A stretch of 64,000 nucleotides of DNA from Gordionus sp. m RMFG-2023 (Eukaryota; Nematomorpha; Gordioida; Chordodea; Parachordodidae), in NCBI RefSeq assembly GCF_954871325.1, contig NC_088776.1, positions 32,908,508 through 32,972,507 of the forward strand. The letters are read 5' to 3'. Every line of letters begins with the position of its first letter. Within the stretch, counting starts at the first letter, position 1. The notes under the pieces are model-generated. The model had not been told where the DNA came from, ran no database searches, and saw only the letters and a program-made list of their open reading frames with translations. The position numbers were made by a program, and so were the translations under genes. Shown piece by piece: positions 31,781 to 43,199 of the stretch.

Positions 31781-34111
31781 TGGTGAATTCCATATCAAAT
31801 CAAAAAAAAAAGTCGATTTTCAACCCGACCCCCTTCAATTTTTTTTAAATTTTGTATACTGGTAGAATATACTATAACTAAGAAAAAAATGAAATTTTAC
31901 CTTCCAACACTGTTTACCCGCTAAGATATGGCCGTTTAAAGCGCGGAAAAATGGTACATTTTTGACAAAATGCACCTCATTTATTTTCAAATATCTCGAG
32001 AAATAATTAAGTTAGAAAAATAATTTAAATTTTATTTTGTAGCTTAATAAAAGTTCTTTAAAATGACATAAAAATAAATATGATGGACATTTTATTAATA
32101 TCGAAAACCGGATGTGTAAAACCGTTAAAAAATTTTTTTTCTGTAGATAGATATCACACTGCTTTATATTTTACAAAATCCTAGACTGGGATCAACATGG
32201 GTTAAGAAGTCATCACTCTTTATATGGCTAAAATTGAACAAATTTAACATTAATATCATTATATTTTAATTTAATGAATAGTTATGAAATAGTGTTAATT
32301 TAAAAATTATGTCTAAATGATAGGCCCTTACTTTTTTTATCTTTATAAAAAAAATTTGAGAGGTGGCTGGGATAATGAGCTGTTTAAAACTTTAGTTAAA
32401 TTTTATCTCGAAATTAAAATTACTTGACAAAATAATTTTAAATATTTTATTTAGCATAAAATAATCTACCAAAATTTAAATTCAACAATAAATTTTCCCC
32501 CATATATTAAAAATTAAAAGAAAGGCTTAATATATTATTTGACGAGAATTCTATAGATTACAAAACATTCAAACAATGGATAGCAGTTTATCGAACTCCT
32601 CAAAACACTGACAAAATCCGCTGACGAATTTGTAGATTATTTAATTGAATTATTAAACAATTTACTTCCTCATTTGTTTATAGCTTCACGATAATCATTA
32701 ATTCGAAACTTTTTAAAATTTAATTTAAATGTTGACGAATTCTTAGTTATTGCAGACTTTTCAGAAAACTATGCATTTGTAGTGCAGAACCATGCACAAA
32801 GATTTAATCAGACCAATAATCAAGTCACTATCAACTCTTTTATAATTTATTACCGTGAGAACAATATAATAAAACATGTAAATTTAGTGGTTATATGAGA
32901 TTGTTTAAAGCACAAAGCATGTGCATTTATTTTAAAAATTGATCGTATTCTTGAAGGAAGGATTTAATAGAGTGGCTAAAATTTATTATTTTTCTGATGG
33001 AGCAGTAACCAATATAAAAATAATAAATTTTAGTTACTCTACAATCATGAAAATAATTTTGGGATAAAGGCTGAGTGACATTTTTTGAAACCGCACAAGG
33101 TAAAAGTCCATGCGGCATTTTGGGGGCCGTTACTAAAGGTTAGCAGCTCGAGCAAGCTTGCAACGTCCATATGAACATCACAAATTGACAACAATAGATT
33201 TATTTAACTATGCAAGAAATAATATCAAAGGGGTAAATTATATATTAGTGAGCAATAATGAATATATGAACATAGAAAGTCATCTTGAAAGCAGATTTTT
33301 GAGAGCAAAAAGAATATCTGCACAAAGTTCCAAGCTTTTATTCCCCTAGACGAAAACAAAAGTCATAATTTATTAAAATTCCTTGGATGATTCTAATATA
33401 TGATATATTTTAATTATAAATTTTTGATTATTATATGTAATGCCAAATAAAGTTATAAATATGTTTAGAATTATTTTGTCAAGTAACTTCTAGACAAAAT
33501 TTAACTATTCCAGCCACTTCTCAAAAATTTAGATAAAGATGAAAAAAAGAAAGGGCCTATCATTTAGACATAATTTTTAAATTAACATTATTTCATAACT
33601 ATTCATTAAATTAAAATATGATGATATTAATGTTAAATTTGTTCAATTTTAGCCATATAAAGAGTGATAACTCCTAAACCCATGTTCATCCCAATCTAGG
33701 ATTTTGTACAAATATAAAGCTGTAATATCTATCTAAAGAAAAAAAAATTTGAAAAAAAATATTTTCTTTACTATGGCCATTTCCGGTTTTACACATCCGG
33801 TTTTCGATATTAATAAAATGTCCATCATATTTATTTTTATGTCATTTTAAAGAACTTTTATTAAGCTACAGAATAAAATTTAAATTATTTTTCTAACTTA
33901 ATTATTACTCGAGATATTTGAAAATAAATGAGGTGCATTTTGTCAAAAATGTACTATTTTTCCGCGCTTTAAACGGCCATATCTTAGCGGGTAAACGTGT
34001 TGGAAGGTAAAATTTCATTTTTTCTTAGTTATAGTATACCAGTATACAAAATTTAAGAAAAATTGAAGGGGGTGGGTTGAAATCTTGGTTAATTTGATAT
34101 GGAATTCACCA
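31781..34111 (+). mobile_element. Unassigned DNA transposon with ~680-bp inverted repeats and a transposase-like core
   Basis: The termini are TGGTGAATTCCATATCAAAT and its inverse; the arms run about 31781-32470 and 33430-34111 and are highly similar throughout. The immediate flanks share TA. Between the arms, 32.55-33.35 kb encodes on the plus strand an acidic-motif protein with FVDYLIELLNNLLPH, IADFSENYAF, VAKIYYFSDGA and GKSPCGILGAV, then RPYEHHKLTTIDLFNYA. The ordered D, D and conserved-block pattern resembles an RNase-H-fold transposase. I recall similar uncharacterised proteins in invertebrate genomes but cannot name the superfamily. The frame has several stops and shifts, so this copy is dead. 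It splits the 3' LTR of the fossil. Confidence 0.7.
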
Positions 34112-34236
34112 TATATATTTTGTGAATTCTTAGATTTTTTTTACGTTGTAAAGTGTGAGAATTTATTAAAAATAAAATATTAAAAAGTGTAAAACAAAAT
34201 CTATTCTCAAAATTCTATAATTCAGAGCTTCTAACA
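34112..34236 (+). repeat. 3' LTR, right portion
   Basis: This matches 22432-22552 almost perfectly and ends CTTCTAACA. Its left portion is separated from it by the long-TIR element at 31781-34111. Confidence 0.65.
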
Positions 34237-35123
34237 AAAATTAAGCGAAACAAGTCGTGATCATAGTGAAGCTTTTTAACAAGCCATTACGATGGCTATT
34301 CATCAAAGTAATTGCATTGCCATTCATGGTTCCAAATACCTATGCAAATAAACGGATCTCTTAATTGTTATTTATATGACCTTTGTAAATTGTTTTTTTT
34401 AATAAGAAATTAAATTAAAAAATTATTTAAAGAAAATCAAAATTTTTACTTAGCAAAATCGTCTATGATTTTTTAAAAATAGAAAATTATTAGCTTTCAG
34501 TATTTTAACTTGAGTAAGAAAAAATTCTAAGCATTTTAAAATATTTTCTAAAATTTAACATTGAATTGCATAAAGCACATTTTTTATATTTTCAAATTTT
34601 ATAGTGAAAAGAGGGGATAATTGGGATAAAAAACTAAATCTAAAATGCCCCTTTCATATTTAAGACCACAACTAAGAGAGATCAGGAAGAAATTTCTAAC
34701 TAATTTTCCATCAGATCAAATAAAGGTCACAAACTCTTGTTTACTTAATAGATGATAAATAACAAAATACCCTTATAACATTTTGTGCTTACGTTTAAGA
34801 ACTTATGTTGGTAAATATATATTAAATATGTTGTATTCCTTCTAATAAATGAATTCACAATATATTTGTTTTGCAATAATGATGTGTAAATAATCGCAAT
34901 AATGTATTTTCTCCAAAATGTTTGCAGTTTAAGTTCACAGAAATGTCTGGCAGATGGTTTTGTGATATTTACATTCACAAAAAAGGTTTTCTAAAGTATT
35001 TTGAGATAAAAGTTTTGCTGAATTGACCACCTATAATTCGAACTAGGTTGAGTAATATTTTTGGTTGCAAAAAGAATTCCTGGTGAGTCACGTTTCATAA
35101 TTAATAAATTTATTCAATATTTT
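34237..35123. other. ~890 bp with no recognisable feature
   Basis: AT-rich sequence after the LTR fossil. I see no splice-bounded coding, no inverted repeats and no RNA gene here. Confidence 0.6.
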
Positions 35124-35131
35124 CTAATCAG

Positions 35132-38100
35132 CAGAGTTATCTAGATATAAAAATGTGGTTTTTTGATTAAAGTATCTGTATCTATATATTATTTTAGAGG
35201 TATTTGTTAGAGGTGGGCGCGGGCCTAATTTTTCATTCACGACCCGCCCGCTCACGGTGTTTATAAAAAAATTCACGCTTACCATTAAAAAATTTTCGAC
35301 CCGACCCGCCCGCTCACGACAAGCAATATTTTGATTCACGCCCGAAAATTCACGGTGTTTTTAAATTTTTCAAAACTATTGCTATAATTTTACACTTTTT
35401 TGAATTCATTCTATTTATTTCTATAATTTCATAATCCATATTAATAATAAAAAATAAATATAATCTATAAATCGAAATTTATTTAGAAAAAGAAGAATGT
35501 CCATCTTTTTTTATTTCAATTGTGTACGTCTTTCCTCTAATAAGAGATTGACTACAGAAAATAACTTTTCACTAGAAGACGAACTTGCAGCTGACAAAAT
35601 TTTACTCTATAATTTTCTCAAAAAAGGAAATGAATTTCCAAAACTTTAAAATATTGTCGTTATTTATCCTATATGAATCTTTTAAGTTCATCCTCACAGC
35701 TTTCATCGGTGATGTTGATGCTTCATCAGAATCATCTAGAAATTCTCTAATTTTTTTTTTATAATATACGGTCTTTTATGAGTGTAGGATGAATTAGGAA
35801 GGTGATAGTTGGTATTGACTATTTAGAATATACGGTTTTTTATGAGTTTAGGATAAGTTAGGAAAGTTATAAATGATAGTTGGCATCGATTTATGCATAT
35901 CATCTAATTTTATATCATTTAGCATTTTTATGATTGTTTTATATATATCATTTTCTTCTTTTATTAAAAACTTAGGTCTTTTGAAATCGGATCTAGAATT
36001 AAGCCTACCTTATGTAGTGTGGCTGCATAATAATCTTTTAAAAGAAATCTTGTTCTGTATTTTAAGGTTTGATTATTATTGTATCACGTTTAGAAGGTTA
36101 ACAAAATTTTATTAATTTTTGTTTCCATAGAAAAACTTTATTTATTGTGGGACGAGAATCTGCTCTCAGATTATTCGAGCATTCTTTAAATATTTATCTA
36201 ACTCACGTATGATATTGATATCAATTGTGGCTAATTTATTTAATTTTTGCTTATTATACAAGTACGCCTGTATTTCAGAATATGATTTTAAGAAACTCTG
36301 AATCATGATATATACAGAGTTCCATCTCGTTATTCTAGCTATTACATCTTGTTTAAGGGTGTGGCTTAGTTTGATATTAGCTGTAGATTGTTTGAAATAT
36401 TGTACTATTTTTTACACCATTTATATTTAAGACTATTTCAGTTAAACAATTGTCAAAAATATAATGCATAATATTATTTAGTATATGGCATATACATGCT
36501 AGCGTTTCGTCATCTTTGAATGTACCTATAAGATTTGCTCCGTTATCACTCACAACTATACATTTATTTAAGTAATTTTCTACTTCTGTATATTCTCCTA
36601 AAATTGAATTGACTACTTAATTTTGACGTTTTTTTCATCCATTGCCCTTATGGCTCAAACAAATGTTTTTAATTTAAAATCCTTAATGATAATATGTCCT
36701 GTAATGGTTACTTAGATTTTTATAGCCATCAGTCAAATATCAGTGATTATGGACAAGTAATTATTATTGATCATGCTTTTAATCTTAAATTTTATTTTAT
36801 GGTATATTTTTGGACCTATAGTATTCATGAGAGTTTTCCGGTTCACAACTTTTATATTTTGTTATCCATATGTAACACCAAGATTTATCTCTTGGCCTAG
36901 CTTTCCTTCACTTTCTGTTGCATTTAAAGATTGGAGATCTTTACAAATAAAATATAACTAACATTTCTGTAAAAAGTTTAAGCAAAATTTAGCATAAAGT
37001 CTCGCGATAAACCCCTAAACATAAAAAGAAAATAGAATTAACAAAATGATACCGGATGTTGTTTACAAAATGCGGAAGATTTTTAGTCATAAATTATTCT
37101 TTTTTAAAAAAGAACTAAATTAAATAAAAAAATATATAATATAATTAAAAAATTGCAAATTTATATTTATTTATAAAAAAACAATTTTAAAAATTAAAAT
37201 TTCCGTGATTCACGGGAAATTTATGTTCACGCCCGATCACGCCCGGGGAAAATTTTGGGAAGGGCCGTCACGCCTTGGAATTTAAAATTTATTCACACTC
37301 ACGCCCGCGTAATTTCACGACCCGCGCCCACCTCTAGTATCTGTATCTAGATACTTTTTAAGATACATTTTGATATACTTCTATTTAACGCTTTTTTATA
37401 TTATAAATAAAAATACTTGAATGTAAAATTTATTTTATTTCATATGAGCATATAACTTAATATAATATATATTAAAAAATTATATATATATATATGTAAA
37501 ATATTAAAACTTATATATAAAAAAGAATATATAAATATTAATTAAATATTATGTCCTAGTTATCAATAATAAGCAAATTCTGATATTACAATCCATCTCA
37601 AGGAATTTGCCATTTTTAATTGCAATGGAATTGGTATTTTATTTTATTCTATTATATTGATGACGAAAATGATGACATTCTTCCATGGCCAATTTATAGA
37701 CCATATTTTAAAATGATATCTCAAAATAAAGAAAACAAATCTCTGTTAGTAAAATGTTTGCCATGTCTACCAAAAAATATGCAAATTTCAGTTAGCATTA
37801 CCTCAACTTGTAACATTGTAAAACATTTAAGGGTATAGATAATAAATAAATGTTTACAAATTTAATTTTAATAGAAAACATCAAACACTCTTAAAAAAAA
37901 GTGGAAGGAGAAAAAATCTATTAAAGAAAATATCAGACTAGGCTAATCGTCCATTTATTTTTTTTCCAAGAGACCTCAGACATTAACCCAAACCACTTTA
38001 GATGATTTAATAACTGATTTTATTATAGATAACATTTTTTCAATTGTTGAAAATCCTTCATTTATAAAAATGATCAAAACATTAGCTCCACAAAAAAATA

Positions 38101-38320
38101 ATATTTGCCAACAGACAGTGGTTGTTACTGAAATCCAATAATTATTTATAAACATTTAATCATATATTATTTTATTAATGATATATAATAATTATTTATA
38201 TTAATCATATATATTATTAATATCTAAAAATCATTTAGAAGCTGTGTCTAGATAAATTTTTAGACAATGTATCTGTATCTATATCTAGATCCATTTAAAA
38301 AGTATCTTTTAACAACTCTG
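35132..38320 (+). mobile_element. hAT transposon, CAGAGTTGTTAA group, outer copy
   Basis: The ends are CAGAGTTATCTAGATA and its inverse ending TTTTAACAACTCTG, with a perfect 8-bp duplication CTAATCAG (35124-35131 and 38321-38328). On the plus strand, 37620-37838 has a degraded BED-finger-like segment (VKCLPCLPK...CNIVKHL), and 37.97-38.14 kb has TLDDLITDF and VENPSFIKMIKTL, the region after the finger in this family. The rest of the transposase is absent. A second hAT (35208-37336) sits within its left part. Confidence 0.8.
35208..37336 (-). mobile_element. hAT (Ac-like) transposon nested in the previous hAT
   Basis: The ends TAGAGGTGGGCGCGGGC and GCCCACCTCTA are inverted repeats, with CACGCCCG-rich subterminal motifs at both sides. 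The 8-bp flanks GTATTTGT and GTATCTGT match at 7 of 8. The minus strand encodes transposase segments in order: VVSDNGANLIGTF near 36.53 kb, ARITRWNSVYIMIQSFLKSY near 36.3 kb, and the C-terminal dimerisation motif SSSSEKLFSVV near 35.55 kb. Stops interrupt these parts. The plus-strand frames over this interval are shadows. Confidence 0.85.
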
Positions 38321-38898
38321 CTAATCAGTAAAGTAAATAAAATATTGTTTACTTGTAATTTTATTGATTTACTATTTTGAATTTAATCAGTAATGTCAAT
38401 AAATCATTAATTGTATTTTTACAATTTTGTTGATTGTAGATCATTTCTTATACTGAAAAGTAAAAAATTAGAGTAATTAATTAGATTGGAAATATGAAAT
38501 TAATTCTGATTGGGGGTTCAAATTTTTTTTCCCAGAGTTTGCAAAAAAATTTGTAACTTTTTGTGCAAAAATATTGATTTTTAATCTTATGTAAAATACC
38601 AATTATTTTTTGCATAAAATTATTTAAAAGTAAATATTTTGTAAATCTTATGCATAAAAAATCTTTTGAGATAAAATCACAACATTTAGAAATTTTTTTT
38701 TTGCCCATTTTGTCTTTTACTGAAAATAAACTTTCCCAAGGTCATTTAAATTATAACTTAGTTTGTAATAAAATGGAAAAAAATCAAATTTAGTTAAGAT
38801 TAAAGTAACATTCATATATAAAATTAAATATTTATTCTGAAATAAAATAAGAGCAATTTATAATACTATTAACATTTTAATAAAATTTATTTTTTATT

Positions 38899-39309
38899 TT
38901 AGCTCGTAGTTACAGTTGGTTTAGTTAAATTTAGTTTTTTATGAGTGCTATCACAATATGGTGCTCTACTTGTTTGCTTGCAATTACATAGCCATACATC
39001 TTTATTTTCATTTGCAACAAATCTCAATGGTAAAAATTTAGTTTTAAAACGACTATGCGATAAATCACAAAAAGGCTGTAAATTTTTATAAATAATTATA
39101 AAACAAATATTGGATACTTGAGAATGACTTAATCCACATACACACCAATTATATACCTTACCCTTTTGAAGAGTAAATTTAATTGGTTTTGTATCGTATA
39201 CATGGCCTTTTGGAGCATCTGGTATTATTTCAGTAACAACATCTACGAATCTTGATTTATATCTAATTACAAAAGCATTTCTAGGGGAAATAATTTTAAA
39301 AAATAACAT
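38899..39309 (-). CDS. CISD3: CISD3-like mitochondrial protein with two CDGSH iron-sulfur domains (122 aa, one 42-nt intron)
   Basis: A small [2Fe-2S] protein, probably of the mitochondrial matrix. Exon 1 is 39309-39118 and exon 2 is 39075-38899. Splicing out 39117-39076 (GT-AG, 42 nt) restores the motif CVCGLSHSQPFCDLSH, which is the reason to call the intron. Cluster ligands: Cys56, Cys58, Cys67 and His71 in domain 1; Cys94, Cys96, Cys105 and His109 in domain 2 (CNCKQTSRAPYCDSTH). Length is close to human CISD3 (about 127 aa). Met at 39309 is chosen because the following MLFFKIISPRNAFVIRYKSR is basic and hydrophobic, like a matrix-targeting peptide; the frame continues upstream into a MITE. 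The consensus CDGSH is changed to CDLSH and CDSTH. The intron is in frame and stop-free, so an unspliced product would also translate. Confidence 0.9.
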   Translation of the reverse strand: MLFFKIISPRNAFVIRYKSRFVDVVTEIIPDAPKGHVYDTKPIKFTLQKGKVYNWCVCGLSHSQVSNICFIIIYKNLQPFCDLSHSRFKTKFLPLRFVANENKDVWLCNCKQTSRAPYCDSTHKKLNLTKPTVTTS

Positions 39310-39383
39310 AAAGGATAACTGTTTTAATATTTTATTTTGGTATTGCTTTACAACGACAGCCAAATTTCTTAGATATCGACAAT

Positions 39384-39870
39384 CAGCGTCTACATGAACG
39401 ATGGGGGGGGGGGGTAGGAAGAGTTTGCATCCAATTATCATTGAGGGGGGGGGGTAAGAGGTAGGCGCCTTTAATTGGGGTAGGATAAATTATTTTGGTG
39501 GGTTATTTATTAAATTTTGAGATGAAAAAGGACAAAATATATTGCTGTTAAAATTAATATAGACCTATTATAATACAATAATATTGCTGATCATCGACCA
39601 AATCTACAAATCTATATATTGCAAACACATAGACATTATTTTCCAAATAAAACTTTCTGTTATCATTTAAAAGGTTTAGACATTCTCAGCAAACTCAGAA
39701 TGCTATAATAATGCATTCATTGTAAATAAGGGGTTTTTTAATTGAAGTCATTATCTAAAAAATAACTTTTATATTCAAAAATTTTGATAGTAGAGATAAA
39801 ATAATGTAAGTTATTTTTTGTAAAATTCCTGAAAGGAATATCATTATAATTAAAAGAGTTTTTTCTACAA
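39384..39870 (+). mobile_element. MITE, CAGCGTCTACATGA family, right end lost
   Basis: The left terminus CAGCGTCTACATGA and the G-run block are present, and the interior is similar to the copy at 5079-5623 to about 39.87 kb. The right terminus is not found. It lies 75 bp upstream of the CISD3-like start codon, in divergent orientation. Confidence 0.65.
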
Positions 39871-40440
39871 ATTTTTATTTAAGATATTTATACCACACTG
39901 CGTGTGGTTAAAGATAATGTAATGCAAGATTTGACGATAATGAATGACTTGGTTAAGGTATGCAAATATAATTTTCCTCTAAATCAAGTGGTAATAAATT
40001 TGAATCTATTTATGTTAGATATATTAGGCTAGAACAAGCTAATTATTTCCATTATCGGGTCAATCATTCGCGAAATTTAGTTGAACCTAATGACAGATTC
40101 ATCCCCAAAAAGTCGAAAGGCTGTGGCGGGACCTAAAAGCAAACTACAAAAGACATGGGGATCGCGATAATATTCATAATATCTTCTTGAATATAGATAT
40201 TTTAGGAAATATAAATTGTTAAATCGTTTTGACATTTTCATTCATTTTATAAATCAATGTATTAATTTCAATAATATATTTCAATTTATTGAATAAAATT
40301 GGTTATTTAATACTATATTTCGTGTATATATTTTAATATTATATTTAATTGCGTACTATATTCCGATTTAACCCTTCACTAGAAAGGTTAAAAATCACTT
40401 AAACTTCAAAGGTGGGGTCTATTTTATCCCTAATACAAAA
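39871..40440. other. ~570 bp with no recognisable feature
   Basis: AT-rich sequence with no supported gene, RNA or element ends. Confidence 0.5.
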
Positions 40441-40660
40441 TTACCTAAAAATATCTTAAATTTGCTAAATTAATAATTTCTATATTTTACCACAAAAAAA
40501 AATTAAATTTATTAGCAAAATTCTCCTAAAAATATCTTAAATATGCGAAATTAATAATTCCTATATTTTACCACAAAAAAAATTAAATTTGTAAGCAAAA
40601 TTCTCCTAAAAATATCTTCATAAAAAAAATTAAATTTGCAGGCAAAAATAAAAAATTGAT
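40441..40660. repeat. Tandem repeat, unit about 80 bp, ~2.5 copies
   Basis: The unit contains CCTAAAAATATCTTAAAT, AATAATTTCTATATTTTACC, then ACAAAAAAAA and AATTAAATTT. Copies 1 and 2 are very similar; the third is shortened. Confidence 0.8.
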
Positions 40661-40793
40661 AAAAAATATAAAATATCATAAAAAAAAAATAACATAAAAA
40701 AAATAACAAAAAAAAATAATATACCTCCCGAGAGTGGCAATAACTAAGTTAATTATAGGCTAGGTGCCCCAAAATGGAGCCTTTTTTATATAG

Positions 40794-41930
40794 ATTTAAA
40801 CATTGTTTTTTAAAACTAACCTTGTTTTTTGTATAAATCTGTTTTTTGTAAATTCTAACATTGTTTTATTAAAACCAACCTTGTTTTTTTGTAAATTCTA
40901 ACATTGTTTTTTTAAAACTAATTGTTTTTTGTAAAGTCTAACATTGTTTTTAAACTAACTTTTTTTGTAAATTCTAACATTGTTTTTTATAACTGTTATG
41001 TTCTACCCCCCCCCCCCCCTCTTGTCCCGTATAACTTATTTCTTTTCTTTACGTTTTTCTCCACTTGTTTCTTTTGTTTTCCCATCGTCCTTTTTTTTAT
41101 ATTGATAACCTTATTTTTATATTGTATTTGAAACTGGTTCTGACCCAAGAATGATTGTATCGCGATATTATATAACAACATGTTATTTTTTTTTCTTTGT
41201 TTTATAAATTATAAAAGGTTGCAAAAATACATTTATTATTCATTCTTTTAATTATTTTACTGAATTTTTTTTGTGTTAAATAAAATTCTGAAAGTTTTAT
41301 TCTTTGGAAAATTGTGATATTTTAACAATAAATTAAATTACTAAAATTACCCGATGATGACTTAGTTAAAACTCAACGTCAACCTACCAGAAAATCCCGG
41401 TCCCTCGAATTCTGCCGATCCCTCTCCCTATCCCCCGGTAGAACAGCCCGCGGTCGTGGCCGCGCACATATCAAAAACTAACCTTGTTTTTGTATAAATC
41501 TGTTTTTTGTAAATTCTAACATTGTTTTATTAAAACCAACCTTGTTTTTTGTAATCAAACCTGTTTTTTGTAAATTCTAACATTGTTTTTTGTACAACTA
41601 ACTTTGTTTTTTGTAAATTCTAACATTGTTTTTTAAAGTAACTTTCTTTCTAATTCTAACATTGTTTTTTAAAACTAACCTTGTTTTTTGTACAAATCTG
41701 TTTTTTGTAAATTCTAATTGTTTAAAACCAACCTTGTTTTTTTGTAAATTCTAACATTTTAGAAAACTGTTTTTTGTAAATTCTAACATTGTTTTTTTAA
41801 AACTAACCTTGTTTTTTTGTACAAATCTGTTTTTTGTAAATTCTAACATTGTTTTATTAAAACCAACCTTGTTTTTTGTAATCAAACTTGTTTTTTATAA
41901 ATTTTAACAATGTTTTTTTTTAAAACTATG
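40794..41930. repeat. Minisatellite, unit about 60 bp, interrupted
   Basis: Units combine AACTAACCTTGTTTTTTGTA, CAAATCTGTTTTTTGTAAAT and TCTAACATTGTTTTTTTAA, with many length variants. Arrays at 40794-40984 and 41465-41930 are split by a different sequence, indicating one array interrupted later. Confidence 0.85.
40990..41450. mobile_element. ~460-bp insertion in the minisatellite, ends TTCTACCCCC/GGTAGAA
   Basis: It begins TTCTACC followed by a run of C and ends CCCCCGGTAGAA, short inverted termini. The interior is unlike the minisatellite and GC-richer near the right end (CCGCGGTCGTGGCCGCGC follows just outside). It is non-coding and of unknown family. Confidence 0.4.
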
Positions 41931-42177
41931 TTTTAAATATAATTTTATAATATAATATATTGTGACAAACATGAATAAGCTTTATTAATATATATATAAT
42001 TTATAAATATAAGATAAATATATAATTTATATAATCATTATATTAAAGACAATTTACACAAAATGGTTTTTTTAAAATATTTTGGCAATGGAATTTGTTG
42101 TTTTTCAATTTTTTGATAATCTTGATAAAATCTAAACTGCTTTTTCTATATTTGAAAGATTTGAATAGGCCATGGGT

Positions 42178-42495
42178 TTATTTTCTGGTAAAAAAATATA
42201 TTTTCTGGTAAAAAAATATATTTTCTTTTGATTCAAATTCTATTTGCTAAATTAAAATAAGGTAATAAAAAAAATATATAAATACCTGAATTTTATTGTT
42301 AGTTATTATGAAATTGATAAATTCTGCCTGGGAATTAGGTTGTTCTATTAAATATTAAAAGTTATAATTTATATGAAACATAGTACTTTCTCCTATCTTG
42401 ATATTTTCTACAGATATTAGATTATTTTTCTTCTTTTTTCTGGACAATCCAATAACTGTTAGATCAGATTCTTTACGCCTCCCATGCCTTTTCAT
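42178..42495 (-). CDS. Small spliced reading frame, unrecognised (78 aa predicted)
   Basis: Three exons fit together: 42495-42387, 42344-42286 and 42246-42178, with GT-AG introns of 42 and 39 nt; frame is kept and a stop closes the last exon. The first 36 residues are basic (MKRHGRRKESDLTVIGLSRK, then KKK), resembling the tail that follows SWIM-type fingers in some transposase-like proteins; that resemblance is from memory and weak. The ATG is directly preceded by stop codons in frame, so either it is the true start or this is the end of a decayed longer gene. It lies within the TIR element at 40758-42904, which may own it. The 42-nt intron matches the size seen in two solid host genes. Confidence 0.35.
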
Positions 42496-43084
42496 TTATT
42501 AGATTGCATATTTTGCTCTCCATATTCTCTTTATCTAAAATAGTAAAAAAATATTTTTTGATCACATTTTAAATTGGAAACTAATAAAAGAAATTCAAAA
42601 ATAAACTACAAATAATGACATACTTTCATCATCTTTTTGTTTGTCTCTTTCCAAAATTGTCAATAACTTATATGAAGTTATATATTTTTTTATATCAAGA
42701 TAAAATATTAATTTGTATAATTGCGGATACTTTCTCCTGTAAGGCTTGGGTAGCATGATAATATGGATATGAGGTTGTAGCAGTATCTATAGATTAGATT
42801 TAGGTTATTTTAATCTATTTTTAAATATAGCGTATAAATATGAAAAGATAGGAAACCTTAAATGACGTGATCTATCATTAATACCAAAAATGGGGGCACC
42901 TAGCTTTAGCGATTTTTTTTTTAACGAATATATGAATATTTATTTTAAACTATTAGTAATGCGCGTCAGATTGCCAAACAACGACCAAATGTTGTCGTAA
43001 TATAATAAGACTCACATATTTTTTAATATATATTAATAGAATCACACATGGTTGAGTCCGATCTACTATATATCATTCCTCAAA

Positions 43085-43195
43085 TATGAAACCTCCAAAG
43101 AGGCTTCAAAAAAAAATGGCCATGCTGAATTCGAACCCAAGTTTATCAGATTGTAATCAATGCACTCCCCGACTAGGCCACAGATGATCAAAAAC
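43085..43195 (-). repeat. tRNA-derived SINE or tRNA pseudogene
   Basis: The minus strand has a good A box (TGGCCTAGTCGGGG, 43180-43167) and B box (GGGTTCGAATTC, 43138-43127) at tRNA-like spacing. The anticodon stem pairs poorly (ATTGA against CTGAT) and the acceptor arms do not pair, so it is not a working tRNA. The T-run and hairpin after the B box suit a SINE body. I did not find a second copy in this window. Confidence 0.55.
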
Positions 43196-43199
43196 ACAA

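Larger units (their letters stand above)
22352..34236 (+). mobile_element. LTR-retroelement fossil carrying four inserted DNA transposons
   Basis: About 120 bp ending TTCTAACA occurs at 22432-22552 and again at 34117-34236 in the same orientation, with about three differences, so these are the two LTRs of one insertion (roughly 2-3% diverged). TTGGTGCCG directly after the left LTR is a plausible primer-binding site. The A/G-rich interior has a gag-like region with several CCHC zinc knuckles near 24.9-25.3 kb and a following region that may include protease. I see no convincing reverse transcriptase or integrase. The element is broken in many places (well over ten). DNA transposons occupy 22693-24184, ~27155-29131, 29441-31265 and 31781-34111. 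The LTR start at 22352 (TGTTATA) is approximate. Confidence 0.7.
40758..42904. mobile_element. TIR element (GGCTAGGTGCCCC) carrying a minisatellite and a small spliced frame
   Basis: GGCTAGGTGCCCCAAAATGG at 40758 is matched in inverted form by CCAAAAATGGGGGCACCTAGC ending at 42904. No target duplication is obvious. Inside are the minisatellite (40.79-41.93 kb), a GC-rich insert (~40.99-41.45 kb) and the spliced reading frame at 42178-42495 (minus). I do not know the superfamily. Confidence 0.5.

Noticed and set aside
39310-39441. Longer N-terminus for the CISD3-like protein
   Set aside because: The upstream residues are read from the MITE end (G-run gives Pro-rich sequence); Met at 39309 gives a family-sized protein with a plausible targeting peptide.
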